The position numbers and the translations under genes were made by a program. Below are positions 28,508 through 37,422 of a DNA stretch of 64,000 bases, in pieces. The stretch is from Ruegeria atlantica (GTDB taxonomy: Bacteria; Pseudomonadota; Alphaproteobacteria; Rhodobacterales; Rhodobacteraceae), in NCBI RefSeq assembly GCF_013033965.1, contig NZ_WQFE01000001.1, forward strand, positions 248,001 through 312,000. Reading direction: 5' to 3'. Within the stretch, counting starts at the first letter, position 1, and each line of letters begins with the position of its first letter. A model generated the notes under the pieces. That model was not told the DNA's origin. It saw only the letters and a list, made by a program, of their open reading frames with translations, and did not search any database.

Positions 28508-29076
28508 TTTTCAGCCTCGAGCAGAGTGTTGAGGACACGCATTGCGTGATTGACCGCCAGTTGCGGTTCTTTCGGGGCGCTGAGTGCGGCACGGATATAC
28601 AACCCGTCGATAAGGGCGATCATGTTTTCGGCGGCTTCAGCCGGATCGCTGATCAGCGGGCGCAGGGCATGGGTCAGGTTCGACCGGATACGCGCCTGAT
28701 AGATTTGCCACAGGCGCAAGGCGTCATCATTGGTTTGGGCCAGCACATAAAACGTCATCCATGCCGCGATGACATCCGGCGTAAAACATGACGGCGCAAA
28801 GCAGGCGCGGATGATGGCCTGCGCACGTTCCTGCGGGGCGGCGTTGTTCAACTCCTCCCGGGCCTCGTCGGCGAAGTCCGACAGGATACGGCGCATGGCA
28901 GCAAGAAATATCTGATCTTTGCCGCCGAAGTAGTGATGCGCCAGCGCGCTGGACATACCCGCCCGTTTGGCAATCTGGCTGACGGTCACATCAAGGGATT
29001 TCTTCGACCCGAGCTCGGCAATTGTTGCCTTGACGATCGCATCACGGCGAATTGGCTCCATTCCGAGTTTTGGCAT
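28504..29076 (-). CDS. betI: BetI, TetR-family repressor of choline metabolism
   Basis: 190 residues. N-terminal helix-turn-helix (TIAELGSKKSLDVTVSQIAKRAGMSSALAHHYFGGKDQIF) is the TetR form typical of BetI. It represses the bet genes until choline is present. GAGGGA precedes the start. First gene of the operon; a perfect ATTGAC-tc-GTCAAT dyad lies 47 bases upstream and is a good autoregulatory operator. Confidence 0.93.
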   Translation of the reverse strand: MPKLGMEPIRRDAIVKATIAELGSKKSLDVTVSQIAKRAGMSSALAHHYFGGKDQIFLAAMRRILSDFADEAREELNNAAPQERAQAIIRACFAPSCFTPDVIAAWMTFYVLAQTNDDALRLWQIYQARIRSNLTHALRPLISDPAEAAENMIALIDGLYIRAALSAPKEPQLAVNHAMRVLNTLLEAEK

Positions 29077-29120
29077 CGCTGTTCCCTCACTACGAATACT
29101 GAGAAAACGCTAAGAGCTTT

Positions 29121-29142
29121 TTATTGACTCGTCAATCAATAA
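29121..29142 (-). promoter_or_regulatory. Probable BetI operator
   Basis: ATTGAC-tc-GTCAAT (29123-29136) is a perfect 14-base dyad inside a wider TTATTGA ... TCAATAA symmetry (29121-29142). It lies between betI and the EamA gene. Position and symmetry fit a TetR-type operator. Confidence 0.7.
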
Positions 29143-29163
29143 CCATTTGACACGCCTAAACAG

Positions 29164-30072
29164 TCAGAGTTTGGGGGCGATACTGGGGGTCGTCAAGCTG
29201 TCCCGGTTCAGAAGGGCCTCGCGCCAAGCGATAAAACTGACCGCCAGCAGAATCACTGTACCACCCGCGACAACCCAAATGTCGATGCTTTCATGGAAGA
29301 CTAGTGCCCCCAACAGTGTGGCCCAGATCAGCTGCAGGAACGTGACCGGTTGTGTGACCGCGACCGGGGCCGCCTTTAGCGCAAGCGTCATGAAATAGTG
29401 GCCTGCCGTGGCAAAGCTGGCCACAAGAAACAGCACACCAAGGTCGCGCAGAGTTGGCGGGGTCCAAACGGCAATCGCAAAAGGGATCAGTGCTACTGTC
29501 ACCCATATCGACATATGGGCCACAACGACCGAGGGCGGTAGGTCGCGCACAAGCACTTTGGCAATCAAGTACGACCCGCCCAACGTCAGAGCCGTTCCCA
29601 ACATGGTGATATGTCCGGCCGAAATCTCGCGGAAACCGGGTCTTAGAATGATCAGAACGCCAACCAGCGCGACGCAGATCGCCGCGATCCGTCGGAAGGC
29701 CAATTTTTCACCCAGGAACAAAGCGGCCCCCAGCGTGACATAGACCGGTGTCATGTAGTTCATCGCCGTGACCTCGGCCAACGGGATCTGTGTCATTGAG
29801 AAGAACCACAGCATCACCGCAACGGCATGCACGATGCCGCGCGTGCCTAGCAGCACAATGTGCCTGCGCGTCAGGTGTGTTTTCAGGACAAGGCCCAGCG
29901 CCGGAAGAAGGAACACCAACCCACAGGCAAACCGCAGAAACGCAGCCTGGATAGGATCCATTGTGGAGCCCAGAGACTTCACCAATGCGGTCATGACCAC
30001 AAAGGACAGGCCTGCCGAAAACATCCAGAGCATGCCTGCCAAAGGGCGGTGTTGGGCGGCTAATGTTGACAT
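29164..30072 (-). CDS. EamA/DMT-family transporter
   Basis: 302 residues from ATG 30072; an upstream TTG would add 12 residues. About ten hydrophobic segments in two EamA repeats (residues 10-140 and 150-290), as in RhaT/RarD-like exporters of metabolites. The motif AEVTAMNYMTPVYVTLGAALFLGE in the first repeat is typical. Inner membrane; substrate unknown. Its stop lies close to the bet operator, so it could read toward betI. Confidence 0.87.
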   Translation of the reverse strand: MSTLAAQHRPLAGMLWMFSAGLSFVVMTALVKSLGSTMDPIQAAFLRFACGLVFLLPALGLVLKTHLTRRHIVLLGTRGIVHAVAVMLWFFSMTQIPLAEVTAMNYMTPVYVTLGAALFLGEKLAFRRIAAICVALVGVLIILRPGFREISAGHITMLGTALTLGGSYLIAKVLVRDLPPSVVVAHMSIWVTVALIPFAIAVWTPPTLRDLGVLFLVASFATAGHYFMTLALKAAPVAVTQPVTFLQLIWATLLGALVFHESIDIWVVAGGTVILLAVSFIAWREALLNRDSLTTPSIAPKL

Positions 30073-30112
30073 GTTAAGGGTTGAACACTGAAAGGCCGGA
30101 AGAGGCAACCCG

Positions 30113-30712
30113 TCACATCAGCACAAGTTTGGCGGCGATCGCCAGCATGACCAGACCGATTATCAAATCCAGCACCTGCCACGCCCGTGGCCTTGTGAAA
30201 ATCGGGGACAACATCCCTGCCCCGTAGCCCAGCGAAAAGAAGAAAACAAAGCTGGAGGTCATCGCGCCAAGCGCAAAGGCCATCTGGTCGTCATATTGCG
30301 CCGAGATCGACCCGATCAGCACAACCGTGTCCAGATAGACATGCGGATTCAGCCATGTGAACGCGAGAACAGTCAGCAGAACCGATTTCAGGCTGACGCG
30401 TTTCCCTTCTCCAATCTCCATCACCGCCCCGCCGCGCCAGGCCGAGCTCAGACTGCGCAGGCCGTACCATGTCAGGAAGATCGCCCCGCCGTATCGCATG
30501 GCGGTCTCGAACCAGGGCACCGCTTGCGCCAAAGTTCCGAAACCGGCAACGCCGGCGGCTATAAGAATGGCATCTGACACCGCGCAGGTCAGGCACAATG
30601 GGAACACGTGCTCGCGCCGCAACCCCTGACGCAGAACAAAAGCGTTTTGCGCCCCGATGGCGAGGATCAGGCTGAAACCAAGCACAAAACCTGCAATCAA
30701 AGATGTAGACAT
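30113..30712 (-). CDS. LysE/ArgO-family amino-acid exporter
   Basis: 199 residues from the ATG at 30712, with GGAGG four bases upstream. Five to six hydrophobic segments; LysE motif GAQNAFVLRQGLRREH near the N-terminus and TWLNPHVYLDTVVLIG in the middle. It exports basic amino acids (lysine, arginine or analogues) and prevents toxic build-up. The divergent ArgP-like gene is its probable regulator. Confidence 0.92.
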   Translation of the reverse strand: MSTSLIAGFVLGFSLILAIGAQNAFVLRQGLRREHVFPLCLTCAVSDAILIAAGVAGFGTLAQAVPWFETAMRYGGAIFLTWYGLRSLSSAWRGGAVMEIGEGKRVSLKSVLLTVLAFTWLNPHVYLDTVVLIGSISAQYDDQMAFALGAMTSSFVFFFSLGYGAGMLSPIFTRPRAWQVLDLIIGLVMLAIAAKLVLM

Positions 30713-30798
30713 GAAACCTCCGATGTTCTGCACCGTTGACTACGAGCTTACCGGTCATCTATCAAATTAAAGATACTGACTTGAGTTAAGCGAAGCTA

Positions 30799-31695
30799 AT
30801 GTTGCTGGATCCAAACCACCTATCCGCACTGTCCGCCATCCTGCGCCATGGCAGCTTTGACGCGGCTGCCTCGGAACTTGCGGTCACGCCATCGGCCATT
30901 TCGCAGCGGATCAAGGCGTTGGAAGACCGCGTAGGGGCCACCCTGATAAACCGTGGAACACCCTGCACGGCCACCCCTGTAGGTCTGCGCATTACGCAAC
31001 ACGCCGAAGATATCGGCCTGCTCGAGGCGGAACTGGCTCGTGAATTGACTTTGGATCAATCGCGCGCCCCGGCACGGGTGCGCATCGCCGTTCCAGCCGA
31101 CGTGCTGGCAACGTGGTTCATCAATGCGATGGCCGATATCGACGACCTGTTGTTCGATCTGGTTGTAGACGATCAGGACCATTCGGCAGAATGGCTGCGA
31201 CGCGGTGAGGTCAGCGCCGCAATTACGGTCGGCGGAGATACAACCCCCGGCAGCGACTCTGTCGCCCTAGGCGCCATGCGGTACATCCCCACCGCCAGCC
31301 CCGATTTCATGCACAAGTGGTTCGCTGACGGCGTGAATGCCAACACGTTATCCCGGGCCACCTGTTTGACCTTCAACCGAAAGGACGGCCTGCAAAAAGC
31401 CTGGATGACACAGCAGACCGGCCAACGCATATCTCCTCCTTCGCACTTCCTGCCGTCCTCTCAGGGATTTGTTGACGCCGCCATTGCGGGGATCGGTTGG
31501 GGCATGAACCCGGAAAGCCTTGCGCAAAAGGCATTGAAAGACGGCCGGTTGTGTCCTCTGACACCGGATGCCCGGCTCGACGTAAGGCTGACATGGCAAG
31601 TGGGGCGAGTACTGTCCACGGCGCTGGCCCCCCTGACCGCGGCAGTCAGGCGCGCCGCACGTGACGCCCTACATGCTGCTGAAACCTCGGTCTAG
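30799..31695 (+). CDS. argP: ArgP/LysG-type LysR regulator
   Basis: 298 residues. N-terminal winged HTH (ILRHGSFDAAASELAVTPSAISQRIKALEDRVG) followed by a LysR substrate-binding domain. Length and the HTH sequence place it with ArgP/LysG, which sense lysine and arginine and activate the divergent LysE/ArgO exporter. The 86-base gap to the exporter start should hold the shared operator. Its stop interlocks with that of the following MFS gene (CTAG, 31692-31695). Confidence 0.88.
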   Translation: MLLDPNHLSALSAILRHGSFDAAASELAVTPSAISQRIKALEDRVGATLINRGTPCTATPVGLRITQHAEDIGLLEAELARELTLDQSRAPARVRIAVPADVLATWFINAMADIDDLLFDLVVDDQDHSAEWLRRGEVSAAITVGGDTTPGSDSVALGAMRYIPTASPDFMHKWFADGVNANTLSRATCLTFNRKDGLQKAWMTQQTGQRISPPSHFLPSSQGFVDAAIAGIGWGMNPESLAQKALKDGRLCPLTPDARLDVRLTWQVGRVLSTALAPLTAAVRRAARDALHAAETSV

Positions 31696-32963
31696 GACTG
31701 AACCGTTTCTTTCTCGCTTGGCACAACCACGCGGTAACAGGCGACCGCAGCGAATATGCTAGTGACGACAATGAAGGCAATCGCCCAGACGACCTCATGC
31801 AAATGTGCGACGCCCGCCAACGCGGCAGAAAGCAATACACCGGAGATCCGGCAAATGCTCTTGACTGCTGCAGCACCTTTAACACGCTGTTCTTTCGGGG
31901 CGACATCCAGGAAATACAGCTTGCGGGCGCTGCCGATCCCGGTCACTGCGACCGTGACGATGAACAGGGCGATGGCATGCAGGTGAACGTCATGGTCCAT
32001 GTCCAGGAAATGTACGGACAAAAGCGCCCCGCCCGTCAATGCGACCATCAGGTTCCCGGTAACCATCACGGCGCGGTGCGATTTCATGTTCACCAGTTGC
32101 CACAACGGGGCAGATACAAGATACCCCGACGCCGAAGATACGATCATTGCCGTCAGCCCCTTTGCCGAGCTGTGGTGTGCCTCGGCCGCGATCAACGCAA
32201 AGAAGGGCACGGAGAGGGACACGACGACAAGCGGCATGCGCATGACCATATATCGGCGGAACCAGGCATGGTCGAACATCGCGGCGATATCGGTGAAGTT
32301 CTCGACGAATTTTCGCTTCTTGACCCGTTGAGCGCCCTTTTTCCCAGGCTGACCCGCAGTTTCGGACATCATCAGGATCGACAATCCGGACAATACAAAG
32401 AATGTCACAGATACGCCGATGACGGCAGAATGGCGCGAAAACGGCGGGTTCTCCTTCGTGATTTCGTGAACCAGCAACGCGAGGCCGATTGCGCCCAAAC
32501 CACCCACCCCAAGTTGCAGATAATGCATGATCATCCGCGATTTGGAGCGCACGTGATCGCCCAGCAGATCGGTATACATCAGCGACTGAATCTCTTCGAT
32601 CAGGCCGATCATGAAAAACGCAAAGACAAAGGCCAGCCCAATAACTGGCACGACCCCGGTTGCGGCCACCAACAAAGCCAAAATCAGGCACGTACCAATC
32701 GCGACCTCGGTCATCGCGATTGCGCGTTTCTTGCGCTCGCGCGCTGCGATGGGTTGCGCCAAGAAAACGTCCGAGATCATGCTGCCAACCATCCGCACTG
32801 ACACCAGCGCACCGGCTATGAACATCGGAAGCTCAAGCGACACGGCCAGAAACGGCAGGACTACAGATGGGCTGCCCAAGGTCCACGCCACCTGGGACAG
32901 AATGCTTTGCCCAGCCAGGACCGGAACATTTCTTTTTGCTGTGGCCAGAGACTTGTCCGTCAT
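31692..32963 (-). CDS. MFS transporter
   Basis: 423 residues from ATG 32963 (MTDKSLATAKRN); earlier in-frame ATGs would add a non-conserved stretch. About 11-12 hydrophobic segments with a basic central loop (AGQPGKKGAQRVKKRK). The typical MFS first-loop signature is weak, so the subgroup is unclear. Inner membrane; substrate unknown. Confidence 0.75.
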   Translation of the reverse strand: MTDKSLATAKRNVPVLAGQSILSQVAWTLGSPSVVLPFLAVSLELPMFIAGALVSVRMVGSMISDVFLAQPIAARERKKRAIAMTEVAIGTCLILALLVAATGVVPVIGLAFVFAFFMIGLIEEIQSLMYTDLLGDHVRSKSRMIMHYLQLGVGGLGAIGLALLVHEITKENPPFSRHSAVIGVSVTFFVLSGLSILMMSETAGQPGKKGAQRVKKRKFVENFTDIAAMFDHAWFRRYMVMRMPLVVVSLSVPFFALIAAEAHHSSAKGLTAMIVSSASGYLVSAPLWQLVNMKSHRAVMVTGNLMVALTGGALLSVHFLDMDHDVHLHAIALFIVTVAVTGIGSARKLYFLDVAPKEQRVKGAAAVKSICRISGVLLSAALAGVAHLHEVVWAIAFIVVTSIFAAVACYRVVVPSEKETVQS

Positions 32964-33054
32964 TCGCGCGTTTGGGTTCCTAGGCTCGCACTTGGGTTTG
33001 ATCAATCCATGGTACTCAGTTCCACACAGCCGGCCAAGGACGCCTTGCGCCAAA

Positions 33055-33084
33055 TAAAAAAACCCGGCCAAAGACCGGGTTTTT
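33055..33084 (-). terminator. Terminator of yebC
   Basis: AAAAACCCGG-ccaaaga-CCGGGTTTTT is a symmetrical stem-loop with a run of A on the left and T on the right, so it can work in both directions. On the minus strand it lies 23 bases after the yebC stop. Confidence 0.85.
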
Positions 33085-33106
33085 CGTGCTTTTCCTGCAT
33101 TGGAGA

Positions 33107-33847
33107 TCAGAGCTGAGCCATGACCTCGTCCGTGGCCTCGAAATTTGTCGTCACGCGCTGAACGTCATCGTCGTCTTCCAGCGCATCGACCAGTTTCATC
33201 AACTTTTGCATATCTTCCAAACCCAGCTCGGTCGTGGTGGTAGGCTTCCACACCAATTTGGTGGATTCCGATTCTCCCAATGCGGCTTCAAGCGCGTTCG
33301 ACACTTCGTTCAGGTCGGTATCAGCGCACCAGATGATATGACCTTCGTCCGAGCTTTCGACGTCTTCGGCACCTGCCTCAATCGCAGCTTCGAAAAGGGT
33401 GTCCGCGTCACCGGCAGAACCCGGATAAACCACTTCGCCCTTGCGTTCGAACATAAAGCCAACCGAACCGGTTTCGCCTAGGTTGCCACCGTTTTTGGAA
33501 AAGGTCGAACGCACAGTAGAGGCGGTGCGATTGCGGTTATCGGTCATCGTCTCGACGATGACAGCCACACCGTTGGGGCCATAGCCCTCATACCGAATTT
33601 CTTCGTATTCGTCGCCTTCGCCCGCGACCGATTTCTTGATCGCGCGGTCGATCACGTCCTTGGGGACCGAGTTCGACTTGGCCTCTTTCACGGCCAGACG
33701 CAGGCGCGGGTTTTTGTCAGGATCGGGGTCGCCCATTTTGGCGGCGACGGTGATCTCTTTCGACAGTTTGGAAAACAGTTTGGACCGCGCGGCGTCCTGA
33801 CGCCCCTTGCGGTGCTGGATGTTGGCCCATTTGGAATGGCCTGCCAT
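33107..33847 (-). CDS. yebC: YebC/PmpR-family protein
   Basis: 246 residues, full family length. N-terminus [19 protein letters not shown] is the family hallmark, followed by [16 protein letters not shown] and the [15 protein letters not shown] region. Members act as DNA-binding regulators or, as shown for some homologues, help ribosomes pass difficult sequences. GAGGA precedes the start. Confidence 0.95.
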   Translation of the reverse strand: MAGHSKWANIQHRKGRQDAARSKLFSKLSKEITVAAKMGDPDPDKNPRLRLAVKEAKSNSVPKDVIDRAIKKSVAGEGDEYEEIRYEGYGPNGVAVIVETMTDNRNRTASTVRSTFSKNGGNLGETGSVGFMFERKGEVVYPGSAGDADTLFEAAIEAGAEDVESSDEGHIIWCADTDLNEVSNALEAALGESESTKLVWKPTTTTELGLEDMQKLMKLVDALEDDDDVQRVTTNFEATDEVMAQL

Positions 33848-33957
33848 GTTGCGTCCTCGTCATCGTGATTGCGTATTCGGCGCTCATATAGACGTTTGCG
33901 GGGCCAAGGATCAAGAGAGCGGCTTGCGACAGTCGCCGCGACGGGTATGGTGACCGC

Positions 33958-35730
33958 ATGACAACAGACCAGATTATTCTATTTTCCCTTTTCGCCATTG
34001 TTTTTGGAATGCTGCTGTGGGGGAAGTTTCGATATGACCTCGTGGCCTTTACCGCCCTTTTGATCGGAGTTGTGCTGGGTGTTGTACCGGTTGATGACGC
34101 TTTTGCCGGGTTCGGACACCCCGCCACAATCATCGTTGCTTTGGTTCTGGTCGTCTCGGCAGGGCTTGTCAGATCGGGGGCCGTCTTTCTAATCACCCGC
34201 ACGCTGGTTGATGCATCACGCGGGCTTGGCGCGCACATCGCGCTGATGGGCGGGATCGGCGCGGTCTTGTCCGCCTTTATGAACAACGTGGCTGCGCTGG
34301 CACTGCTGATGCCCGTCGATATCCAAACCGCGCGCAAGGCTGGCCGGTCGGTCGGTCTGACACTGATGCCGCTGAGCTTTGCCACCATTCTGGGCGGCAT
34401 GGCCACCCTGATCGGTACGCCGCCCAACATTATCATTGCCTCAATCCGGGCTGAAACTCTGGGCGAACCGTTCCGTATGTTCGACTTCGCACCGGTGGGC
34501 GGTCTGGCCGCCATCGCTGGCCTCGCTTTCGTCGCCCTTGTCGGCTGGCGTTTGATCCCCAATCGCGGAACACAGGAAGAAGCCTCTGAAACCCTCGCTG
34601 AATACATCGCGGAACTGACAGTACCACCAGAGTCCCCGCAAATCGAAAAACGTGTCAGCGAGCTTTACGAGGCCGCCGAAAAATCCGACGTGGCCATCAT
34701 TGGTCTTATCCGGGATGGCAAGCGACGCTATGGCCGTTCGGCCCATGCAACAATCAAACCGGGCGATGCTTTGGTGCTTGAGGCCCGCCCCGAGGCGCTG
34801 GACGAGTTCCGCACGGCTCTGAATCTCGATTTCTCGGACTCCCGCCGTCAGGAATTGCTGACCGCCGAGGGGGACGGTCTGGAAGTTGTTGAGGTCGTTG
34901 TACCACTGAACGCACGCGTCACCGGCCGCACCGCGCAAGGTTTGGGGTTGGCATGGCGTCAGAGCACCGTTCTCATGGGGATTTCACGTCAGGGTCGCCA
35001 GATAACCGAACAGGTCCGCAAAACCCAGATTGAAGCGGGCGACATTCTGTTGCTCCTCTGCCCTCGCGACCGCAGTACCGACGTGACAGAATGGCTGGGG
35101 TGTTTGCCACTGGCTGAACGAGGACTGAACGTAACCGCCAACGAAAAGGCGTGGCTGGCCATTGGCCTGTTCGCCGCTGCTGTGCTGGCGGCCAGTGTTG
35201 GTCTGATCTATCTGCCTATCGCCTTGGGGCTGGTCGTTGTCGCCTATGTCCTGACCAAGATCATGCCGATTGCCGATATCTATAATCATATCGAATGGCC
35301 TGTCGTCGTGCTGCTGGGCTCAATGATCCCGCTTGGCAGCGCATTGGAGACATCTGGCGGAACGGAACTTATTGCGAATGCGTTAATTCATCTGACCGAT
35401 GGCCTTCCTGCATGGGCCATTCTGACGGTGTTGATGGTGGTCACCATGACCCTGTCGGACGTGCTGAATAACACCGCCACCGCCATCGTCGCAGCGCCCG
35501 TCGGTATCCAGATGGCCCGCACGCTTGAGGTTTCGCCCGACCCGTTCCTGATGACCGTTGCAGTGGCTGCCTCGGCCGCGTTTCTGACGCCGATCGGGCA
35601 CAAGAACAATACGTTGGTGTTAGGTCCTGGTGGCTATCAGTTTGGCGATTATTGGCGCATGGGGTTGCCGCTGGAAATCCTGATCATCGCCGTCTCCATT
35701 CCTGCAATTCTTGTATTTTGGCCCCTTTGA
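33958..35730 (+). CDS. SLC13-family permease with two RCK_C domains
   Basis: 590 residues. Two membrane halves (about 1-200 and 395-590) flank a soluble centre with two TrkA-C/RCK_C domains (around 215-290 and 300-385). Family motifs include GFGHPATIIVALVLV and FMNNVAALALLMP in the first half and SDVLNNTATAIVAAP in the second. Members carry sulfate, dicarboxylates or other divalent anions. A second SLC13 gene of similar architecture lies at 39938-41716. Confidence 0.9.
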   Translation: MTTDQIILFSLFAIVFGMLLWGKFRYDLVAFTALLIGVVLGVVPVDDAFAGFGHPATIIVALVLVVSAGLVRSGAVFLITRTLVDASRGLGAHIALMGGIGAVLSAFMNNVAALALLMPVDIQTARKAGRSVGLTLMPLSFATILGGMATLIGTPPNIIIASIRAETLGEPFRMFDFAPVGGLAAIAGLAFVALVGWRLIPNRGTQEEASETLAEYIAELTVPPESPQIEKRVSELYEAAEKSDVAIIGLIRDGKRRYGRSAHATIKPGDALVLEARPEALDEFRTALNLDFSDSRRQELLTAEGDGLEVVEVVVPLNARVTGRTAQGLGLAWRQSTVLMGISRQGRQITEQVRKTQIEAGDILLLLCPRDRSTDVTEWLGCLPLAERGLNVTANEKAWLAIGLFAAAVLAASVGLIYLPIALGLVVVAYVLTKIMPIADIYNHIEWPVVVLLGSMIPLGSALETSGGTELIANALIHLTDGLPAWAILTVLMVVTMTLSDVLNNTATAIVAAPVGIQMARTLEVSPDPFLMTVAVAASAAFLTPIGHKNNTLVLGPGGYQFGDYWRMGLPLEILIIAVSIPAILVFWPL

Positions 35731-35746
35731 CGGATAAGAGCCTTTC

Positions 35747-36481
35747 ATGAAACGATTTCTGATCCTGCAACTGCGTCCGGAAACCGACGCTTCGGATGCC
35801 GAGTATGCGTCGATTCTGGACAAGACCGGGTTGCCGCCAGAACAGACCCATCGTATCCGATTGGACTGCGAGGTCTTGCCCGACGATCTGGATGTTACAG
35901 ATTACGCCGGGGTGATCGTCGGCGGCGGCCCTGGATGTGTGAGCGACGATCCGAACACCAAATCAGAAACCGACGCGCGCATTGAAGCGGCGATCATGGG
36001 GCTGATGCCGCAAGTCATCGCGCAGGATCATCCGTTTATGGGGTGCTGCTATGGGTTGGGAATACTCGCAGCCTATCTTGGCGGTGATGTCAGCAAAGAT
36101 AGGTACGGTGAACCTGTCGGACCTTCGACCTGCCATCTGACCGAAGACGGCGCACAGGACCCGTTGACGGAAGGACTGGCCGGAACATTCGACGCCTTTG
36201 TTGGCCACAAGGAGGCCGTGCAGGCGCTGCCCGATGGGTGCGCGCATCTGCTGGCCTCGGACCCGTGTCCGTTTCAAATGATCCGCTGGGGGCAGAATGT
36301 CTACGCCACCCAGTTCCACCCCGAAGCGGATGCGCGCGATTTTGAACAGCGCATCAACATTTACAAGAACCACGGCTATTTTCCGCCCGAGGACGCCCAG
36401 CGCCTGATCGATATCTGCCATGCTGCGGATGTTACACAACCGGCCGAAATCCTCCGCAGGTTCGCCGAACGCTATGGATGA
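35747..36481 (+). CDS. Class I glutamine amidotransferase-like protein
   Basis: 244 residues. Triad: nucleophile Cys101 in GCCYGLG, His191 and Glu193 in FHPEAD. Stand-alone class I GATases of this kind resemble GMP-synthase-type glutaminase domains or gamma-glutamyl-polyamine hydrolases; no synthase partner is next to it, so the substrate is open. It starts 16 bases after the SLC13 stop and is likely cotranscribed. Confidence 0.85.
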   Translation: MKRFLILQLRPETDASDAEYASILDKTGLPPEQTHRIRLDCEVLPDDLDVTDYAGVIVGGGPGCVSDDPNTKSETDARIEAAIMGLMPQVIAQDHPFMGCCYGLGILAAYLGGDVSKDRYGEPVGPSTCHLTEDGAQDPLTEGLAGTFDAFVGHKEAVQALPDGCAHLLASDPCPFQMIRWGQNVYATQFHPEADARDFEQRINIYKNHGYFPPEDAQRLIDICHAADVTQPAEILRRFAERYG

Positions 36482-36553
36482 CCTAACGGCGTTATTGCCT
36501 GATCCACAATCGCTCGCTTAGGGTGGCCCGAACGGCTTTGGGAGGAGTTGTTC

Positions 36554-37411
36554 TTGGATCTTCTAATAAATGTCGGCCTGCCGCTGTCGTTGGCCATTAT
36601 CATGCTGTCCCTCGGCGTCGGGCTCCAGGTCGCCGATTTCCGCCGCGTTCTTAACCGGCGCTATCCATTTGCCATCGGTGCGTTGTGTCAGGTTGTGCTG
36701 CTGCCGGTCGCGGCCTTCATCACGGTGATATTGTTTGCATTGCCGCCCGAGATTGCAGTCGGCTTCATGATCCTCAGTTTTTGTCCGGGTGGCGTGACCA
36801 GCAACATCCTGTCGAAACTGGCCAAGGGCGATGTCGCACTGTCGGTCAGCCTGACCGCCGTCATCAGCCTGCTGTCGATGGTGACTGTCCCCTTTCTTGC
36901 TGCATGGTCAGTGAATTACTTCATGGGCGATGCCGCGCCCGAGGTTTCCATCTCTGGGCTTGCAATCGCCATGTTCCTGATCACGACACTACCAGTGGCG
37001 ATTGGCGTCACACTTCGCAGCTTTGCGACCGGCTTTGCAAAGCGGATCGAGCCCGCGCTGTCAAAGCTTGCAACCGTTCTGTTCGTGCTGATCGTCGTGG
37101 CTGCTTTGGCTGGAAACTGGCAACTGTTTGTGGACAACCTGGGCGTGATGGGCGCCGGATTGATCTCATTGAACATCGCCCTTCTGTTGATCGGCTTAGG
37201 ATTGGCGCGTGCGGCAAACCTGACCTGGAACGAAAGCAAGACCGTTTCTATCGAAACCGGAATACAAAACTCGACCCTTGGGATTACACTGGCTGCATTG
37301 ATCACGGCGACGGAAAGCGGATTCAGTCCGTTGGCCCTGCCCTCGGCTGTGTACGGAATAACTATGTATGTTGTGGCTATGCCCTTCATCCTTTGGTTCC
37401 GCAACCGCTGA
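36554..37411 (+). CDS. Bile acid:sodium symporter (BASS)-family transporter
   Basis: 285 residues, about ten hydrophobic segments. The conserved FCPGGVTSNILSKLAKGDVALS stretch and ETGIQNSTLGITLA mark the BASS family (sodium-dependent carriers of organic acids such as pyruvate, pantothenate or bile acids). No ATG is available; GGAGGAG at 36541-36547 best fits the TTG at 36554, six bases away, rather than the TTG at 36548 that directly abuts it. A flavoprotein gene follows after 11 bases. Confidence 0.88.
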   Translation: MDLLINVGLPLSLAIIMLSLGVGLQVADFRRVLNRRYPFAIGALCQVVLLPVAAFITVILFALPPEIAVGFMILSFCPGGVTSNILSKLAKGDVALSVSLTAVISLLSMVTVPFLAAWSVNYFMGDAAPEVSISGLAIAMFLITTLPVAIGVTLRSFATGFAKRIEPALSKLATVLFVLIVVAALAGNWQLFVDNLGVMGAGLISLNIALLLIGLGLARAANLTWNESKTVSIETGIQNSTLGITLAALITATESGFSPLALPSAVYGITMYVVAMPFILWFRNR

Positions 37412-37422
37412 AAGGATAAGAC

